A stretch of DNA of 64,000 nt from Bosea sp. 124. GTDB taxonomy: Bacteria; Pseudomonadota; Alphaproteobacteria; Rhizobiales; Beijerinckiaceae. The position numbers and the translations under genes were made by a program. This document shows, piece after piece, positions 62,555 to 64,000 of this stretch. The stretch lies in the NCBI RefSeq assembly GCF_003046175.1, contig NZ_PZZM01000001.1:124001-188000 (forward strand), read 5' to 3'. The notes under the pieces are model-generated. The model was given only the letters and a program-made list of their open reading frames with translations, had not been told where the DNA came from and searched no databases. Each line of letters starts with the position of its first letter. Position 1 is the stretch's first letter.

Positions 62555-63745
62555 TCAGGCCGCCGGCTGGCGACCAACCTCGAAGCTGATCTCGCGCTCC
62601 TTGCCGTCGCGCCAGACCATGATCTTGGCCTTGGAGCCCGGCGCATACTTGGCGATCTTGCGCGAGAGGTCGCGCGCATCCTTGATCTGCTCGCCATCGA
62701 CCGAGATGATCGTGTCGCCACGCTTGATACCGGCCTTGGCGGCGGGACCGTCCTTCTCGGCGGCGGCAACGAGGGCGCCATGGGCATCCTTGAGACCGAT
62801 CGCGTCGGCGACTTCGCTGGTGACCGGCTGGATCTGCACGCCGATGAAGCCGCGCGAGACCTTGCCGTCCTTCTTCAGCGCCGCGACGACCTGTTCGACG
62901 GTCGAGGCGGGAACCGCGAAGGCGATGCCGACATTGCCGCCCGACGGCGAGAAGATCGCGGTGTTGACGCCGACGACTTCGCCCTTCTGGTTGAAGGTCG
63001 GGCCACCCGAATTGCCGCGGTTCACGGCCGCATCGATCTGCAGGAAGTCGTCGTAGGGGCCCGAGCCGATGTCGCGACCCTGGGCCGAGACGATGCCGGC
63101 CGTGACGGTGCCGCCGAGGCCGAAGGGATTGCCGACCGCCAGGACCCAGTCGCCGATACGCGGCTTGCCGGAGGCGAGCTGGACGAAGGGGTAGTTGCCG
63201 CTCTCGGTGACCTTGAGCAGGGCCAGGTCGGTGCGCGGATCGGTGCCGATGACCTTGGCGTTCAGGGTCTTGCCGTCATCGGTGACGAGCTGGACCTCGG
63301 CCGCCTTCTCGACGACGTGGTTGTTGGTCACGACATAGCCGTCCTGGCTGATGAAGAAGCCAGAGCCCTGGGCCATGGCCTGCTGGGCCTTGGGCCGCTC
63401 GGGACGCGCGCCACGCATGCCCTGCTGCTGCTGCTCGAAGAAGCGGCGCAGGCCAGGCGGCAGATCGTCGAGGCTGCCCTGGCCGTCGTCGTCGGCGGCA
63501 CCATCACCCTTGATCTTGACGCGGACGGAGACGACGGCGGGCTTCACCTTCTCGACCATGTCGGCGAAGGACGGGAGGTTAGTCTGGACGCCCGAGAGCT
63601 GGATCGGCTGGGCGAAGGCGGGATGATCGAACTTCAGCGCGCCATCGGCGAGACCGGCGGCAAGGCCGATGCCAAGCGTCGCAGCGCCGGCCAGCAAAGC
63701 GCCGCGCTTCAGGATGGACCGCGAGGGAGTCTTGGTGGTGGTCAT
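62555..63745 (-). CDS. DegP/HtrA-type serine protease with a single PDZ domain
   Basis: The 396-residue periplasmic protease has a signal/anchor segment (GALLAGAATLGIGLAAGLA), and a trypsin-like domain with catalytic His143 (TNNHVVEK), Asp173 (TDLALLKV) and Ser246 (NRGNSGGP). One PDZ domain follows (GFIGVQIQPVTSEVADAIGL to the end). Classical DegP/Do proteases of about 470-500 residues have two PDZ domains, so this one is DegS-like in architecture although its position is that of rhizobial degP1. It degrades misfolded envelope proteins. A strong terminator follows. Confidence 0.92.
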   Translation of the reverse strand: MTTTKTPSRSILKRGALLAGAATLGIGLAAGLADGALKFDHPAFAQPIQLSGVQTNLPSFADMVEKVKPAVVSVRVKIKGDGAADDDGQGSLDDLPPGLRRFFEQQQQGMRGARPERPKAQQAMAQGSGFFISQDGYVVTNNHVVEKAAEVQLVTDDGKTLNAKVIGTDPRTDLALLKVTESGNYPFVQLASGKPRIGDWVLAVGNPFGLGGTVTAGIVSAQGRDIGSGPYDDFLQIDAAVNRGNSGGPTFNQKGEVVGVNTAIFSPSGGNVGIAFAVPASTVEQVVAALKKDGKVSRGFIGVQIQPVTSEVADAIGLKDAHGALVAAAEKDGPAAKAGIKRGDTIISVDGEQIKDARDLSRKIAKYAPGSKAKIMVWRDGKEREISFEVGRQPAA

Positions 63746-63884
63746 GGGAGAACCTCGAATTCAGCGGCAGGGCCTTCCCTGCTCGTGACGAGGACCATGA
63801 CGGGCGGCGCCTTACGCCGATTTCGCCCGAAGATGACGTTTTCGTAAGGTAACGATTTGTTTCTGCCCGGCTGGGCGGCGCGGC

Positions 63885-64000
63885 TCAGGGCGCGTCGTCG
63901 CCCAGAAGGCGCTCGACCCGGCGGCGCTCATCCTCCGAGAGCGGCGCCGCGCTGGCCGGCGCCGCCATTGCCCTGCCCCGACGCCACATGAAGCCGAGCG
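63885..64000 (-). CDS. ccmH: Cytochrome c biogenesis protein CcmH/CycL, C-terminal end
   Basis: The last 37 codons of a gene running in from the right edge read ...LGFMWRRGRAMAAP and APLSEDERRRVERLL, ending GDDAP and TGA at 63887-63885. A membrane-adjacent WRR followed by an Ala/Pro linker and an L-S-x-x-E-x-x-R-x-x-x-L-L end is typical of the CcmH/CycL C-terminus. CcmH reduces apocytochrome c thiols for haem attachment. The ccm-degP-feuPQ-glnE order supports this. The N-terminal redox domain is outside the window. Confidence 0.75.
   Translation of the reverse strand, partial: LGFMWRRGRAMAAPASAAPLSEDERRRVERLLGDDAP

Overview
The window is GC-rich, densely packed bacterial DNA that looks like a chromosomal segment of an alphaproteobacterium of the order Hyphomicrobiales (Rhizobiales). 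Evidence for this is the run ccmH/cycL - degP - feuP/feuQ-like two-component pair - glnE - PleC-like kinase at 54.9-64 kb, which I recall as conserved in rhizobia and relatives, together with NasS/NasT control of nitrate assimilation and a porin_2-like fragment. A Bosea-like organism is my guess, not a demonstrated assignment. I see no tRNA, rRNA, CRISPR array, insertion sequence or prophage.

Layout. 0-7 kb: end of a TRAP-transporter binding protein with terminator, a small porin-like secreted protein, a tightly coupled minus-strand operon (glutathione transferase, two paralogous secreted proteins, uracil-DNA glycosylase family protein), a secreted or anchored nuclease, a membrane histidine kinase and a LysR/LysE divergent pair. 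7-13 kb: cobalamin lower-ligand genes cobT and cobS, a DUF1289 protein, an acetyltransferase, a TauE/SafE exporter and a Tat-exported SMP-30-type lactonase. 12.5-17 kb: an ArsR-headed cluster (ArsR, AHSA1/SRPBCC, DUF899, double DUF1428), a thioesterase and dusA. 16.7-20.3 kb: a nucleotidyltransferase-fold gene carrying a perfect 30-bp palindrome near its 5' end, a type II NADH dehydrogenase and topoisomerase IB. 20.4-26.6 kb: an ABC importer divergent from a GntR regulator and mannonate dehydratase (uxuA), with a GntR-type operator between them.

26.6-48.2 kb is a nitrogen-assimilation block, almost all on the minus strand. The urease genes (ureD, a novel acidic protein, fused ureAB, ureC, ureE, ureF, ureG, hupE/ureJ) are followed by nasT, nasS and then nrtA, a NasB-like FAD oxidoreductase, nasA, nrtB, nrtD, a globin, nirA and an FeS-FAD-NADPH reductase. 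Nitrate is imported by NrtABD, reduced by NasA and NirA to ammonium, and urea is hydrolysed to ammonium by the nickel urease. Upstream of nrtA I read a sigma-54-like promoter, then two hairpins with hexaloops of the ANTAR-target type, the second overlapping an intrinsic terminator. This is a complete NasT antitermination leader. The glnE gene at 57-60 kb (glutamine synthetase adenylylation) belongs to the same nitrogen economy but lies in a separate operon.

48.2-54.7 kb holds a PfkB-type sugar kinase translationally linked to a vapBC module, a glyoxalase, a long cation-diffusion-facilitator and aminopeptidase N. 54.9-64 kb carries the PleC-like kinase, glnE, the two-component pair, degP and the 3' end of ccmH.

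The observations I rate highest are the ANTAR leader, the 30-bp palindrome at 17751, the acidic urease-operon protein, the FeS-FAD reductase coupled to NirA, and the four-gene overlapping operon at 1.2-3.4 kb.
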